64,000 bases of DNA from positions 7,314,587 to 7,378,586 of the forward strand of contig NC_071333.1 of assembly GCF_010183535.1 (NCBI RefSeq), written 5' to 3'. The translations under genes and the position numbers were made by a program. The notes under the pieces are model-generated. The model was not told the origin of the DNA, did not search any database, and worked only from the letters and a program-made list of their open reading frames with translations. Positions 22,906 through 36,561 of this stretch are shown here, piece by piece (position 1 is the stretch's first letter; the number at the start of each line of letters is the position of its first letter). Source of the DNA: Caenorhabditis remanei. Lineage: Eukaryota > Nematoda > Chromadorea > Rhabditida > Rhabditidae.

Positions 22906-25900
22906 ATGGCAAGCACGTCAGGAGTGCTTGTCGACGACAACGTGCTAGAACTACTGCGGAAAGCGCAACTGGATGATTATACAAACAAATTTGTGTTCAT
23001 TTTCAATGTCAGACGGTTCGATCACTTTTCACATGTACGGGACAAAGATATGCAGGTAGGGAAAGATTTAGAAAAACTAAGAAAGCACTTTTTCATTTCA
23101 GAGTATCGGTATGCAGCAGCAACAAATCAGACAGTTTCACGAACAGGTTCTCAAAATGTCCAGAGAGATGTGGAATCGCAGTGACCCAAAACAAGTATAC
23201 GTGGCATCGGATCAGTCCACACCCAATCAGAGCTCCATTGATGAGAAAGCTTTGATACCGAATGAACAGGTAACATTTTTCATTCAAGCATCTTTTTCAC
23301 TATGTTGCATCTTTCAGATCAAGCTGTTCGAATTACTCGGTGAAGGCTCATTCGCTGTTGTGAAACGAGGTACTTGGACACAAAGCAATGGACAACGAGT
23401 TGAAGTTGCTGTCAAAATCTTGCGTGACATCTCCCCAAATATTATGGATGATTTGAGAGTTGAGGCGAGCCACTTGCTCAAACTACAGCATCCATCGCTT
23501 ATTCGACTGTATGGAATTGTTCGCCAACCGGCAATGATGGTTTGTTTGCTTTCCGATTAAATCTCCAATTTCATTTATGAACTTCAGGTGTTTGAACTTT
23601 GCGAGGGAGGATCGCTGCTTGATAGACTGAGAGACGACAAGAAGCCAATTCCACTCGTTTCACGTCTACACGACTATTGCAGTCAGATTGCTAAAGCTCT
23701 GCAATTTTTGGAATCAAAACATTGCGTACATAGAGATGTTGCGGCTAGAAATATCCTTCTTGCCAGAGATGAGAAGGTTTGAAATTTTAATTTTAGATAG
23801 AAAACTTGATATTTTCATTTTCAGACAGTTAAAATCTGTGATTTCGGATTGATGCGAGCTCTCAAAGAAAACGAGCAAATGTACACTATGGCACCACAAA
23901 AAAAGGTCCCATTCGCATGGTGTCCACCCGAAGCTCTCCGTCACCGAAAATTCTCTCACGCATCGGATGTATGGTCTTATGGAGTAACTATCTGGGAACT
24001 GTTCACATTCGGAGAAGAGCCATGGGTTGGATGTCGTGCCATTGACGTCTTGAAGAACATCGATGCTGGAGAGCGACTCGAAAAACCAAAATATTGCTCT
24101 AACCGCATATACCAAATCATGACTGATTGTTGGAAATCGAATCCGGCGGAGAGATGCAAATTTAGTGCAATTCGAGAGGACTTGAAGGCGGCCATGTTTC
24201 TTGATGCAACTGCCAGAGAGACATACAATTCAATTCAACCGGGAGCACTCATTTTGGCAAAGGGAGATGAAGTCGTTGTTGTTGAGAACACGTTAGTCAT
24301 TATAAATATTTGATTTGCAGTAATTGAATATTTTTTCAGCGGACAAGACTGGTTTGGTCAGAACAAGAAGAATCAAAAGTTTGGAACATTTCCGAGATCA
24401 GTGGTGTTCGCACAAACGAATCACGCGGTGGCGGCAGCGAGCGCTGTAACTCCACAGGTTAGTCGACAACTAATTCGCGGATTAACAGACCGTTAACCAT
24501 GCTAATTCACAGAAAATTCCAACTGCGCCCACGATCAGAATGCGACCAGAACAATCTCTCCAGCCGACACCACTTGCCTACACTTCAAAACCATTGAACA
24601 ATAACACCAAAACGTCATTGAACGACCGCACGTCTAGAATTTCTATGCCCGTTGCAGGTGAGTCAGTTTTAAAAATTGAAAAAAGCTTTGTTGAAATACA
24701 AAACCAATCCTCAGTCCCTCCCATCCCAATTCTTCCTCTTGGAAGTTTTCCCTTCTGGTTATCCTTATGCTACCCCATTCAGGTTCCTTCATTCATACCG
24801 GTCACGGTGATCCACTGGGTGGTCAATCCTGGGGTAACCCATCGACAATCGATGATACCTACCTGAAGAATCCCGTAAAAGGAGTCCCTCTGTCCAGGTT
24901 TGTCCTGATGTCTTTTCCCTCTGTCAACCAACCTCATGTTTTTAGTATGTCCAATGGCGCTCAGGTTATCGCTAGTAAAGAGCTGCTGACCAACGGAGGC
25001 AGAAGCACGCACACACCTGGTAGGTTATTTTAGAAAAACAAGTATTTCCTTATGTTATACTCGTCTCTCATCATTAGTACTTTTAATATCACACAAATAC
25101 TCTAACTACAATTTTTCATCTGATTCAACAAAAAAGTTGGAAAAAAAGTAAAAATCACTAGGTTCAGTGTTTACACTTGATATTTATCATACTCGAATCA
25201 ATCTCTTGTGCTCTGTACGTCTCTAGATGTTTGTTAACATTACCCCTTTGTCAGCTGCTCCATCCACCAGTGACATGTCCAAAATTCGTGGTCTTTCCCT
25301 CGATCTTCCGGAATATGACGACTTCGACAGAGCCTTCGACGATGGATTCTCTCCATCAAAAATCGAGTTGCCACGGGATTTTGGTATGTTTCCTACCACC
25401 TTCTAACCTTACTAATTCTAAATGTAGTTGATGGAAGCAACAAAGAAATTTCATAATAATCAACAAAAAAATTCAGGAAACGACAGCATCATCAGTAACG
25501 GAAGCAACTTCAGGTCTGAAGATTTGTCAAGTACTATTCTGATTAAAGGTGAAGAGAGAAGAGACCCGACATTCGATATTCGAGGAAATGTGCTGAAGCC
25601 GACGCCAATTGCGCCGGTTCAGATTCCATCAACCACACACGCACCACGACCAATTTTGTTGACTCCTACGAGCACTGGAGTGATGTCAATGCAACTTCCA
25701 GATGGGTTCATCACTCCACAACCACATGGTTCTGCTGTCGTCGTCGACAAACCCGACCCATTGCGGAATCAGGTAAGATAATACATTCTTTAAAGTCAGA
25801 ACAATGACTCCTCTATCATTTTCAGCCCCGTCATGTGAACTCTGCTAGCTCTCGGTTGGATAGCATGGCTCAGCCCAATATCCCAACACATTTCACTCAA

Positions 25901-27772
25901 CAGCCTCAAAAGCAGAACATGCCCACCAACTTGATTCCAGAACTTCAACACCGATTGAATGCGGGAAGTGATATGATGCGTCCTCGTCCAGCTTCTTCAA
26001 TTGGCCTTCAAAACAATGCGATGGATTCTTATAATCCTCAGATGAATCGTCCATTTTCTGTTGTCAATGTACCTTCTGTTCCTATTGTGCCACAGCAACC
26101 TGCATCGATTCCGTGTCTTGTTCCTACTCCAGCTCCAATACCTGCACATTCTTCAGCTCCAAAAACGTCTGTTAATGGTCAACAACAGAATCCACTCCAG
26201 AAAGCTTTGACTGAAGAATTGAGAGGAAACTTGAACAGAAGACCGACCAGTGCAGGTGCATCGACTACATCAAATGGAGCTTCCAACTTGAGAAATGGTG
26301 TAAACACATCGATTCCACCAACCACTCAACCTTCCCTTCAACCACAGAAATTACCAACTGCTGTGGTGCAGAAACCATTCCAGCCACAACAAGTGAAGCT
26401 TCCTCCACCAACACAAACGATGCCTTCAACATCGGCTCCAATCACCACGGTTCTGTCAGTAGTATCCACTACCGTACCAGTGCAACAAGTGTCTACTCCA
26501 CGTCCAATGACAGCTTCAACAGCTCCCATCAAAAAAACATCCGTTCCGGCATCCACTGTTTTGGGTTCTTCTGCACCAACTACGACTGCCTCCACCTCAA
26601 GCTCCCAAAATGTGGTCACCAGGCGCCCAACACAAACAATCACTATGTCAGATGAAGAGAGAAGGTCTAGAATCATTCAAGACGTGGCTTCGGCGCTTCC
26701 AGCTCCAAGTGCTCTTCTCTTGGGATCTCAGTCAGCTGCCTCATTGCCATCCGCTGCTGTCCCAGCTGCAACGTCTTCCGGATCATCCAACAGAGATCGA
26801 CCAGGACGGACCACACCACTGTCTCAGCCACAAGTCACGATGCCACCGAAGAAATCCTCTGAGCCAGTTCTTTCGACCGAAGTACTTCAACCAACGCGTT
26901 TGCCATCTGCTGCAAGTTCTGTGTCAAAACCAGTGTCCCAACCAGTGTCACAAGCTATTCAACAACCGGTGCGCAATCCATCTCCACCAGTGATCAATAC
27001 CAATAGACAATCTACATTTGTTGACAAGAAACAAACTATTCCATCACATTCGACCAATGTGCCGCTTTTCAACATCACCAACTCGAGCAACATGTACCCA
27101 CAACTCAACAGCTATCCGAACTATGGCAACGGATATCAACCGTATGGCTATGGAATGAACTATCACTCAGGTGAGATTCAATTTAATATAACTTTCTTAA
27201 TTTTCTGTATCATTGTAGGCTACCCTGGTTACACCGGATACACACCATACACCAGCGGCATGGGCCAACTTGCTCTGACTCACAACGCTGTGAGCTCTCT
27301 TCCACCATTGGTACCATCGGAAAACACTGGAACTGCCCAGCCACTTGATGATGCTGCCATTATGGAACTTTTAGGAGAACAAAACAGACAAGCTGCTGCT
27401 GCCCAAGCTGCCGCTCATACTTCTCGTGTAGCATCATCTGCTCCTACTTCTGCACCAGTCACCGCTCCAAGCACTGCTAGAAGCAACGACTTGAGTATGG
27501 CAGATAGAATGGAGGTGTTGTACAAAGAAGCTGATTTCACTGAGTAAGTTTTTGTGTCACAAGGAACAACTAAATAGTTTTAACTTTTCAGTAGCGGAAA
27601 CTGTGACACGATGGTGATGCGATGCAATGGAGACACCGAAATGGCTTTGAAGTTGCTCAAACAGAACCATTTGGTACAAATTGGTGTGGCTAAGAACGAA
27701 ATGGTGGCACTTCAAGCTCTCGAATCTCGTCAGTATGATCTCACTGCGGCCGCTAACTTGCTCCTTGGCTAA
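22906..27772 (+). CDS. sid-3: SID-3, ACK-family non-receptor tyrosine kinase
   Basis: Fourteen exons join in frame to about 1,307 aa. Residues 1-100 are an ACK-type N-terminal helical region. The kinase domain runs about 107-375, with glycine loop GEGSFAVV, VAVK lysine near 139, HRDVAARN near 228 and CDFG near 248. An SH3 domain follows (AKGDEVVVVENTGQDWFG), then the ACK-specific GTPase-binding-like segment FIHTGHGDPLGGQSWG. The long Ser/Thr/Pro/Gln-rich tail ends in a UBA-like domain (LESRQYDLTAAANLLLG). In C. elegans SID-3 promotes import of silencing dsRNA (systemic RNAi) and belongs to the ACK/TNK2 kinases, which act in endocytic trafficking. All catalytic residues are present and no break is seen. 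Exon ends used include 23055, 23269, 23539, 23776, 24291, 24457, 24657, 24897, 25019, 25383, 25772, 27170 and 27543. The downstream neighbour is convergent. Confidence 0.93.
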
Positions 27773-28436
27773 ACCACGGCTGAAATTCCATTGAATATCT
27801 TGTATTATACTCTTACGGATTTATAGACTTGTCTTAGTCTCTTTTATTGTCTGCAGTTGGAGACAAGGCCTTATTTGTGTATTTTATTATTTATAGTTGT
27901 ATATTATTTCTCCAGTTTCCGAGACCATTGCTCCTGTGATAAAACTATGTGAAAGATCAAAAATATTCAGTCAGTTTTCAGTCTAGGCTTTACCATTTTT
28001 GTGCCTTTTGTTACCCCCGGCTTACCTCAACCTCACTTTCCTGCCCCCCCGTGTTTGTATTTAATGAACTATGTCCGTCATATTTACCCGAGAAATACTT
28101 CCAACCCATCCACCTCTTCTCAGTTGACCTTTGTACAATTTGTACTACTTTTGCCATTCTCATCGTTTCTTTTCCACTGTGAACTTCTTAGAACTTTTTC
28201 TATCAGCATAAAAATATGTTTGATATTTATACCAATGTAAATATATATATACAGGGAAGAATAACATCAAATGGAGCAAACGATACCGCAAAATTCAATA
28301 TTTAGAGAAAGATGAGTTTGCCATTTTTTGTGACCAAAAAAGTAGCCGATGTGTAACGGATTGTTTAGACAAAAATGTGACCTTACACTGGAAAAGGATG
28401 AAGCAAAATGGGAAAAAACGAAGAAACCGTATGAAA
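27773..28436. other. convergent 3' intergenic region
   Basis: This 660-bp stretch holds the 3' ends of sid-3 (+) and the polyglutamine gene (-). It is T-rich on the plus strand and no further gene is seen. Confidence 0.6.
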
Positions 28437-28559
28437 TTATTTTTGAGAAATTTCTCTCTGCTGAGAAATCAAAGACGGGCGGCTGTTAACAGCAGAAGTA
28501 ATTCCTCCAGATGAACGATATTGCATGAACATTCTTGGCTGTTGTAGAGTTGGTTGAGC

Positions 28560-28599
<40 letters not shown>

Positions 28600-29313
28600 G
28601 AATAAGAATAGCTTGGTTTTGATTGTTGAGGAGGCATTGGTGGGCGAGCAGCGTAGTTGACCTGACAAAGATGACAGTTTAAAAATTGAAGGTGAACGGA
28701 AATTGATCCGATTATGGTCGGGAATCCAATTAATTTATTCTAGTCTCTCAATTACATTTCTATTGGGGTCAAACCTCAAACTTCATTTGAAAATAATGAT
28801 TTATGGTGAAAATAACTGTTGCAGAATACATTTGTGATGTTTTTGTATTTTTGTACGCTTGGACGGAATGTATCAGATTTGTCATTTACTATATTCCAGA
28901 AAACTACCAGCGTCTCACCTTAGAATTATTGTTGTTATTCAGCTCCACTTTTTTGACCTCCGGATGGCTGGTCTGAGCCTCTTCGACTTCTTCGGAATTC
29001 TCTTCTGGAACCGTCATTGGTCTGAAATTTTTCTGATAAGAATAATAGTTCTTGTACTTATTGATATACCTATTGAAAAGATCCGAGCTCAATTGTGGTC
29101 TTTTTGGACCCTGAGGTTTCAGTTGAATACCGTACATTGCTCCATTTTCACGGATGGTCTAAATTCCAAAGTTAATACTGAAAAAAAAGAATAACTCACT
29201 CTATAGAACCCTTGTCTTCCACGAGTGGCCACAAATTGCATTCCTTGACACTTTGGTCTTGGAATCTCAAGTCTTCCAAGTTCACACAGGTTGTCACGAA
29301 TAGCAGTCATCAC
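28437..29313 (-). CDS. uncharacterised polyglutamine protein
   Basis: At least four coding segments join in frame. The first contains LEIPRPKCQGMQFVATRGR, the second begins TIRENGAMYGIQLKPQGPKR, the third is acidic (EENSEEVEEAQ, then NNNNN) and the last carries a run of 13 Gln, all encoded by CAA, followed by Gln/Ser-rich sequence. The total is about 200 aa. A 48-nt stretch near 29.02-29.07 kb has good splice sites but is also open in frame, so it may be an optional intron. The first ATG lies just after a TTTCAG acceptor. A further upstream exon ending near 30155 (MLIDRQ, phase-compatible) is possible, so the true start is uncertain. No domain is recognised. Confidence 0.6.
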
Positions 29314-32300
29314 TCTGAAATTAAAAAAAAAAATATTGTTGCAAAATCTTTTTTTTCAAATTAGCAACAGAAAAAACGAGAAAGGTGAGGCCGAAAACTG
29401 TGAATCGACTTATCAGAGCAAAGTGATGATGACATAAAGAAGAAAAAAACGGAGCGTGGAATTGATAAGAAGGGCGAATCGACAAAATGAAGAAGAACAT
29501 GGCGTCCTAGCTCAATTTGAGAACATGAGATTCAATGAAAGAGTGAAATGGAACGTTTTATGATAGGGTGAAAGTTGGAATACTGAATACTGAATGCATA
29601 CCAGAAGAGAGATTCAATGCGTAAGCGAAAAGGTGTGGTTTTTGGCAATCTCTCGTTTCTTTCTTGACTTGAGTTGACACGGTGAGAAAGGGAGTCTATG
29701 CAAAAGCCTTCCTTCTAAGGCAGTTGAGCAAATACCACTCGCGTCAACCAACCTTTCAGATAGCGACCCCCCATGACAAAACCTAACCAATAGAGAAATC
29801 ATGGATAGACTTGCCAATGAATGCATCTGAATTGCCTATGAAAGGAAATGTTGGTTAGGAGTTGAAAAGGAAATGTGTCCATTTGACAGTTCTCGTTTAG
29901 CTTGTGACAGCTTTCTGTTTGTGCCCCCCCCCCCCCCCCATATGTGGCAGACGCTGAATGTTTGTTGGGGCGCTTGTCCCAATTTGGCAATGTTATCAGG
30001 AGAAACGACACGAAGAGAGACTGCTGTGTTGGCAGAAAACTTTGGGAAATTTTGGAAGTGAAGCCAAATGGAAAACGGAAATGAGGATGGAACTGAACTC
30101 CCGCCTTTTTCTTTTCTTTCTAACTTCCCTCTATTCTTCTATTCTTTTCATTGACGCGGCCCCTTACTGTCTGTCAATTAGCATAAAAGACCTTCTCCTC
30201 TTTCTTCTCGACAGGCACAGTGGGACGCGACGGATTACGGGGGCCGTTGCCTTGAAATAGGAAAAGTTGCGAATCGAGGAGAATCAGAATGAATAATTTA
30301 ATCAATTGAATGTGACAAGTTGACGATTTCTTCTCGACAAATGTTGAAAAGTAGTTTTGCACCACCGTCTAAACGGTCACACTTTTTAAAATCTAAGACC
30401 ACCCGCGGTGCATATGTGGACACACTTATTTCAAAATTGGAAGCGTGTGGGGGGCCAGAGCGCTAAAGAAGATTTGTAAACATTTAGACGATTAGCACTA
30501 AAGTACATATGTAAAAAGGTACGGTGGGTCAGACTGACCTCAAACGAACGAAAGAGAAAATTGGGGTCTTGAGGAACAGAGAAAATCAGATTAATCCAGT
30601 ACAATTTTGTACTTTTCTCTTTTTTCTGTCTCCTCTTTTCTTCTTATGAAAAAAAGTCTGAGAAAGGTTTTCTCATCTCATTTCCTCTCAACTAAAAGGA
30701 AAAACCACAAGTTTTTTTTTTGAAAAAGACGAGTTCTTGTGTATCTTCTATGTGTCTATATCCATTTTACGGTTTAATGAAACGTATCGTGAAAGTTGGT
30801 GTGAAAAAGATGAAGATGAAGATGAAAAGAGGGGAGAAGCATCTGTCCTTGCAGGTGGAAATCATTTGGTGGTTTAGTAGGTGAGAAAAACTAAAGAAAA
30901 CGTATCATCTTTACAAACATTCATAATATGTATATATCCACATAGTATAGATATACAACCGTATATGTAGTGCTGGTAAGTGGTGTGAACAGACATTCAA
31001 AGAGGGAAGGAGAGAGTTCGAAATGGGAGGTTGAAGCGGTGTGGGTTGCAATTCACGGACACGGGCAAACAAGATATGTGTACGATTACGGCAGCGATTT
31101 GTCTTGGTGGTTTTGAGTAAAATGTGATGGAACTCCTTCTACGGGAAAGAGAACAGTTTTCATGATGGATCGGTCAGAAAATAGATGAGTCCAGTAACAG
31201 GATTTACTGGCAACATGACTACCGACAGTAAGAATGAAGGAAAACGATTTTGAATGGAAAGTGTGTCTTGGCGACATCAAAACATAGTATTCTATTTTTG
31301 GGTGCATTCAATTTTTTTTCTTGTCTAGTCAAGCAAAAAAACACAGGAAACATAGTATACTGGGCTTTAGAGTTGGATCGACATGTCAAAAAAGATTTGA
31401 CTACATTCAGAAAACTGTGAATGCCAATGGAACTACCTGTCAGGAAATGGAGGATGATTGGTGAAAAGTGGTTTGTAAGCAGAAGCCATTCCTCCCAAAT
31501 CACTGTGTTTATGTGCTTGTGAAGAAGCATGTGCATCACCATCACAAATGCCGGGTGATGCTCCCCCCTCACCGGGAAAAGCTTGTACTACGTGTCGCGC
31601 GGTAGCTGCTTTCGAGTGGTCATGGCCGGGCGGCAAGTTGAAAAGACATTGGAATTCTCACTTGTGTGTGCGGAAGTTAGTGTGCTCATGGAGAAGTTTT
31701 GGGGGAGCAGATTTTTGAGCACTTATCTTGTTTTATCAGTCTTGATTGACTTGGTAGAAGAAAAAGAGGGTGTGGGGTGAGATAAGACTATGTTGAATCC
31801 GAATCTTTTGACAGACAAGATTTGGCCTCCTCTTCTCCCTTTTGACTTTCTCACCGACACTCTTGGTGGGAATATGGCAAGTGTACTACTGTAGGTATGG
31901 CAAAAGCCGGTCTTACTTGGATACCAAAAGTAATAAGGAAGAATAAATATTCTGGATTCAGAGAGGTTAACTATCTGAATCCCGTGACCAGCTGAAGTTG
32001 ACTGATCGTTTGATCAGGATCACGTTATCAAATTCAAATTGACACTGAACTACCTAAAAGGACAACAACGTTTATAGCATCTGAGAATCGTAAAGATAAG
32101 GTTTGTCTGAAAATAAAAACTACGAAAAAAAATTGATGCGTTAATAAAATGGTATCACTCAAGAACTGTTTGGTTATTGAAGTGGTAGGCAGAAAATAGT
32201 GAAAGCAAAAGGTCATGTACAGACACATGAGAAGACACAAAGTGTTGGATCACAAATCTGAGCAAATAAATGTCTGAGCGATCATAAGATGGATTTTTTG

Positions 32301-33437
32301 TGTTGGTAGTGAACTGAGATTGAGTAACCAACAAACCAAAGACTTGTCTCACGTAAAGCTAACTGAAGGAATGATGATTTGAGAATCGGTAAGATAGGAA
32401 GAAAACAAGGAAAAGGCAGATTGGATTAGCAAATTGGGTTTTCTCGCGTTCTAACTGAATGACCGGCACACAACTTGTGGATGCTTCTTTTCTAGGCGCC
32501 AGTAGCGGTTACGGTTTCGGCCGTTTAAAGAGATTATAAAACTTTAAAACTAAGCACCCATCAAAACTTGGTTAGTCATGTTTGGTTCAGAAAAGATAAT
32601 TGGTGTGGATAATGGATGTGTGTGTGTGTTTGTGTGTGGAACAGGAACTTCCTCCAGGCTTGGACGAGATCCTGCTGGCTGCTGGATAGCTAAAAGGTTG
32701 TTTTGGTTGGAGGGGACTAGGTCACGACAAGCTTCTCATCACCGACTGTATGGAAAAGCAAGGACGACTGCTATTATAAGAAAAATTAGTTTTGGTTTCA
32801 TTTTGAGTGGTTTATGTCTGGTAATACTGAATGGAAAAGTGTATAAAGTGGCTTGCTACTGAAGTTTCCATTCATTGATATGGAAAAGAATGGAAAATGA
32901 AAATAAGGGAAAGATATTGACAAGTGGATTGCAATTGGCGGAACGATCGGCTCTTGAGGGAATGACTAAAGACACTGGAGAGACCGAAAAGCACTCAAAA
33001 AGGTAAATCGAAAGGGTTAATAAGTGCGATTATAGTCCACGCCATCTCGCTTTTGTTTTCGGTTTCGTTTTTTACACTGATCCAAGTGATTCTTTGTATT
33101 GTTGAAAAGAATAACGAAAAAAGGAAGTGCGACAAAATAGTTTACTCTTCTCGTTGGTATTTTATGGAGTTTGACTCTATTCAAAAGGAAACAAGGTTAG
33201 TGAGAAGAGGAAAAAACGTAGAATGATTTGTGGAAAAAGAAAACGACGCATTCTTTGTTGGCAGACTTTTTGGATGGCAATTACAACCATGTTTGTACCA
33301 TTCGGACAGAAAAACACTGGAAGAGGAAGAAAGAATACATAATAAATGAAATGTTATACCGGTCACAAGAAAACAAGAGAATGTCGGGGAGAAGAATTGA
33401 GAAAATGATAGGAGGTAAAACAAAACAATGAAAAATC
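29314..33437. other. largely noncoding region with two exon-like islands
   Basis: No complete gene is readable. Exon-like patches lie on the minus strand at about 30155-30260 and 31438-31636, and a 16-nt poly(C) run at 29924-29939. There is a TG-rich microsatellite-like stretch near 32616-32640. These patches could be 5' exons of the polyglutamine gene. The remainder is AT-rich with no recognisable product. Confidence 0.45.
29924..29939 (+). repeat. poly(C)/poly(G) tract, 16 nt
   Basis: Sixteen consecutive C residues, a long G tract on the minus strand. In C. elegans such G tracts are fragile sites that need the DOG-1/FANCJ helicase for stable replication. Length may be affected by sequencing or assembly. 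Confidence 0.85.
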
Positions 33438-35161
33438 TTAAATGTCATCGTCACAAGTTGGGAAGCATTCTCCAACATCTGGTTCAGCAAGATGGGGTAT
33501 GACACGACCTTCCTTCGGGTAGCTTCTTCCACTACTCCGTTCAAAATTTCCGAGAGTTTCACGGATTCTGTCACATGTTGTGTTTTTGAAAGGGCGATAC
33601 ACCCAACCGTCCATTCCACTTCCACAAAGGGTCACGTTTATGTTCTTCTGGAATTTCAAAGTAATGATTACTTGGCCTGCTGAAATTCAAAAATCATACC
33701 GGGAACGGACTCTCCCAGCCCTTTGCTCCAACTTCATTATTCTTCCATCCATGGAACATAAAATCTCGGTCACAAAACCTATCCGTCGTCAAAAAACCAT
33801 CACGAACCCATCCATGAGCACGTCGATAAATCCGCACTTTACCCGGCCATAACCGTGTCGCACCTAAACATCGTCATCACAAATTGAATAAGTAAACAAA
33901 CAAAAATGACCCCGCCCTTATCGACAATATTTACCGAGAGCCAACTTGCAACAAGTGACGTATGCCATATATGTGTCATAACCGGTCGAATTGTGCCAGT
34001 ACTTGTCGCAATTTTTGATCTCTTGGGTGGCATAGGGTATGACTGTTTTTAAGATGTGAATCTGAATCAGAAGAATTGAAATTTGCTCCAGAATATTCAA
34101 AAAAAAAACCTGAAGAACACCATTATCTGCTCCATTCCAGTTAGACGGTTGTGTGAACTCCCAGTCACCCCATTTCTGGAGGAAGTTTTTGGCAAACATA
34201 GTATTTCGAACCTTAATGGAAACGATCTTTTGATTTCTTGTCACTTTCAATGATAAGAATTTCTATTATAGCAAAGTGTTCAAAACAACAAACAATGTAA
34301 TTTCCGCTGGCGATTTCCCAATTGAAGAAACGCTCGTAGAAAATTATATCAACGCGATTATCAATCCATTCTTCGACGCAATGATTTGGATTAGCAATTC
34401 CTAGAATCATTTGTTTGCCGATTTACATTCTTATTTCTGTTTTCTTAGTACCTGTGTCCGCGTCCAAAACAAGCATCCAGTCGGCATCTCGTAGGTAGGC
34501 AGCCGCGGCACAGTGTTTTTTGAAAAACAACTGAAATCAAATGGATTCATTGTTCTTGTTCTATTCATAACATGTCAAGACAAAACAACAAGTACCTGTT
34601 TGTTTTTACCGCATTCCGCTTTCACACGTTCGTCATTATCAAGATCCACCATGGCAACTGTATAGTTGGTTCCTTTCAAATAGCATTGTAAAGATTCTTG
34701 TGCGACTTTGTAATGTCTGAAAACATGTAATTAAGAAAAAGGTCAAGACGTGGAAAAACACTTACGTTTCCATACTGCTTTTAACAAATGCAACAAAGAT
34801 GAGTACTCGACCATAAAGTGGAGGACACTCACCCATGTTTTGACGCGGAGGATATTTTGCGCGGGGCCTGGAAATTAAACGTTCGATTGCGAGATAATCT
34901 TTTACTTTACTTACCCAGGGTGGAATAACGTTGGATCTTTTAAAAATTGAATTTTCGGGACATTGGTCTTTACAACTGGGTGTATTTCATGAACTGCTTG
35001 CTGAAACCAATTGAACTGATGCAAAAACTCCTAATCAAAAAACTCACATGGAAATCAGGGCTATAGGTAACCCCCACATCATCAAATGTGTATTTCGAAT
35101 AAAAGAATAGAGCAGTTACTAATACTACTATCACCACAAGTAATATCTGTACATGCTTCAT
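33438..35161 (-). CDS. DUF273-family glycosyltransferase-like type II membrane protein
   Basis: Ten exons give roughly 400 aa. The start ATG at 35161 follows directly on a TTTTCAG acceptor. Residues about 4-20 form a signal anchor ([18 protein letters not shown]), giving a short cytosolic tail and a lumenal domain. The catalytic-type region includes [13 protein letters not shown], a DXD-like motif in [10 protein letters not shown], then [40 protein letters not shown] and DFMFHGWK, the hallmark blocks of the nematode-expanded DUF273 family. A role as a Golgi sugar-nucleotide transferase is inferred from the fold and DXD motif; donor and acceptor are unknown. The last junction uses a 52-nt intron (GTATGA...ATTCCAG), chosen because an alternative acceptor 32 nt earlier gives an immediate stop. 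All conserved blocks are intact. Confidence 0.82.
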
Positions 35162-36561
35162 CTGAAAATACTAAATGAAAATTCTAAGCATGGAGATTGA
35201 AAATTGGTGAGACCAATAATATGTGTTGGGGAGTTGATACGAATTCTTCAGTTTCAAAAAGACATTTAAAACGCAATAACCCAAAGAGATCAAGATGGAA
35301 ACAAGGGCAATTGTCGGATGAAAAAGTTTCTCGACAGATCAATGATGGAGTACAAATCTAGTGAATGGAAGAATCCAATTACCGAAAATGGATCCAGACA
35401 CCCAACTCATTTTCGTTATTGAGTGCTGATGTTCGAAGAAGAAAAGCAAATTTGCTTGAGTGGGAGATTAGAGCTGCAAAAAAAGAAGCAATAGGATTAC
35501 TAATACTACTCATTCTTTGCTGTTTTGCCTAGTGTTCAGAACAGTTGAAATAAAAGTAAAATTGAAAATAAGTGGGAAGTAAGAAAAAAATTGATTGAAA
35601 AAAAAACACTTGAGAATCTTGACGCATTGTTTTCAAGTTTCGGATTACTTTTTATACATTTCTTTCTATTTCTATTATATAACTGCCCGAGCTAGCAAAA
35701 TAGTGTACATTCCAGGTACTAGTCACAAGTTCCGTGTTATAATTAAAAAAAGAAGGAAACTTGACAGCACCAAACTATGGTTGATACAAAATGAGTCTTT
35801 GAGTATTGATACATGCCATAGAAATGTGAAAATTTTTTCTATTTCTACTACTGATTTGGAAAGAAAACGACTGTGAATACTGATATACCCTTGTTCTGAT
35901 AATCAACCACTGATATCTTATTGTAACAATAGTTGAAAACCTGTCTAACACTATTAACAACACGTATTGACAGGGGGTCCAAATCGAAAGTGTATGTATG
36001 TGATTGGTATGAACTCTCAACTTTCGACATGTCTCTTTTCCACTTCATCTTCTTCCCGTCATTTCACTTTTCATCTCTACCAGAGATTGAATAGCCGAGA
36101 AGAACCGCATTTTCGACCTATTGACACTGTCTTGTCCAATTGGGTCATCATACAAAAGAGTACGCGTGTATACGCTTCTTGTTACGGGAGAAACAGAAAA
36201 AGGTTGGATTCCGGAAGAAAGGTCGAGTTGAAGAATATAAAAGAAAATGTTGAATGCATTGGTTATACAACAGTTTTTAATGATATCTCATCCACTTATA
36301 ACACTTTCTGTGTCAAGTTGATGACTGTTATTGAGAAAACGCAAAGACGCATGACCAACCATCATTTTGAAGTCAAGTCATTTCAAATGCATACGTTTTT
36401 TCCATGGCTCCCGCTTTGTGGTCACTCAAGATGCTTTGAATAATTTAAAAACCCATTCATTTCACTTATTTCTCAAAAGAAGGTGTATACAAATAATACA
36501 AAAATTTATCATAGTGGCTTGACAGAGACCTCGTGTTTTCGATTGTGTAGTTGACAAAAAT
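35162..36561. other. intergenic region
   Basis: About 1.4 kb between the DUF273 gene start and the 3' end of the first acyl-CoA dehydrogenase gene. A 158-codon plus-strand open frame at 35967-36443 has poor codon bias and no domain, and I do not call it. Confidence 0.55.

Noticed and set aside
33660..33720. Frameshift or pseudogene break near the end of the DUF273 gene
   Set aside because: The apparent stop disappears when the intron is taken to end at ATTCCAG (52 nt) instead of the nearer TTTCAG; the frame is then intact.
35967..36443. 158-codon plus-strand ORF between DUF273 and acdh genes
   Set aside because: AT-rich codons, no domain and no splice context.
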